Positions 40,613 to 40,652 of a DNA stretch of 40,652 bases are shown here, one piece after another. The notes beneath the pieces were generated by a model, which was not told the origin of the DNA, did no database searches, and saw only the letters and a list, made by a program, of their open reading frames with translations. Position 1 is the stretch's first letter. Each line of letters starts with the position of its first letter. Source of the stretch: a virus; the IMG/VR virus record IMGVR_UViG_3300018411_000044, positions 1-40,652 of that record. One strand, 5' to 3'. The position numbers were made by a program, and so were the translations under genes.

Positions 40613-40652
40613 ATGAAACAATGTAAATGCGGAAGTTATGCAATAAATCACA
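40613..40652 (+). CDS. Start of a small Cys-containing protein (cut by window end)
   Basis: Thirteen codons are visible (MKQCKCGSYAINH), with CGGAG 8 bases upstream. The CKCGS start suggests another small metal-binding protein like those at 30,715 and 38,856. Confidence 0.4.
   Translation, partial: MKQCKCGSYAINH

Noticed and set aside
1-40652. CRISPR arrays, insertion sequences, attachment sites, integrase
   Set aside because: No regularly spaced repeats, transposase or recombinase genes, or terminal inverted repeats were seen. The mobile content is limited to introns and homing endonucleases.

Overview
The window is a 40.6-kb piece of a lytic myovirus genome. It has a contractile-tail and baseplate gene block, a replication block on the opposite strand, and a cassette of small early genes. 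There are no rRNA, tRNA, transposase, integrase or CRISPR features. DNA is AT-rich (my estimate is mid-30s % GC) except for a clearly GC-richer tailspike segment at about 14,050-16,260. The sheath and tube look like the DUF3383/DUF3277 type, and the spike is phi92 gp138-like. The polymerase is T7-like family A and the primase-helicase is Twinkle/T7 gp4-like. The tailspike N-terminus resembles those of enterobacterial phages, so a Gram-negative, probably enterobacterial, host is inferred but not proven.

Layout, plus strand 1-15,965: tail sheath (cut by the window edge), tail tube, two tail chaperones joined by a -1 frameshift, tape measure protein, Dit-like protein, baseplate plug, hub, gp138-like spike, gp25-like wedge, gp47/J-like wedge, DUF2612-like protein, short tail fibre, fibre chaperone, three small membrane proteins and a large tailspike. 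A region with a broken small ORF and two terminators (15,966-16,446) separates this from the convergent block.

Layout, minus strand 30,201-16,447, read leftward: small early genes, a GIY-YIG-type endonuclease, a Pif1/Dda-like helicase, primase-helicase, DNA polymerase, two candidate ssDNA-binding proteins and a second GIY-YIG-type endonuclease. A divergent promoter pair at 30,234-30,311 drives this block and the plus-strand block from 30,341. That plus-strand block encodes a cREC-family protein, an RNase H-like protein, a MoxR-type AAA ATPase with a metallopeptidase/VWA partner, a nucleotidyltransferase-like protein, a second polymerase-like protein and many small unknowns.

The most striking content is four group I introns, related in core sequence to the T4 td intron. 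Two sit in the tape measure gene and flank a 19-nt micro-exon. One lies inside the catalytic HDE triad codons of the DNA polymerase. One is in the C-terminal part of the primase-helicase. Three of the four carry HNH endonuclease genes. With two free-standing GIY-YIG-type genes this makes five putative homing endonucleases in 40 kb. Other notable items are a palm-domain polymerase-like protein, a protein ending in the SSB-type tail DIPF, and a small transcription unit ending in a structured 3' region and a terminator.
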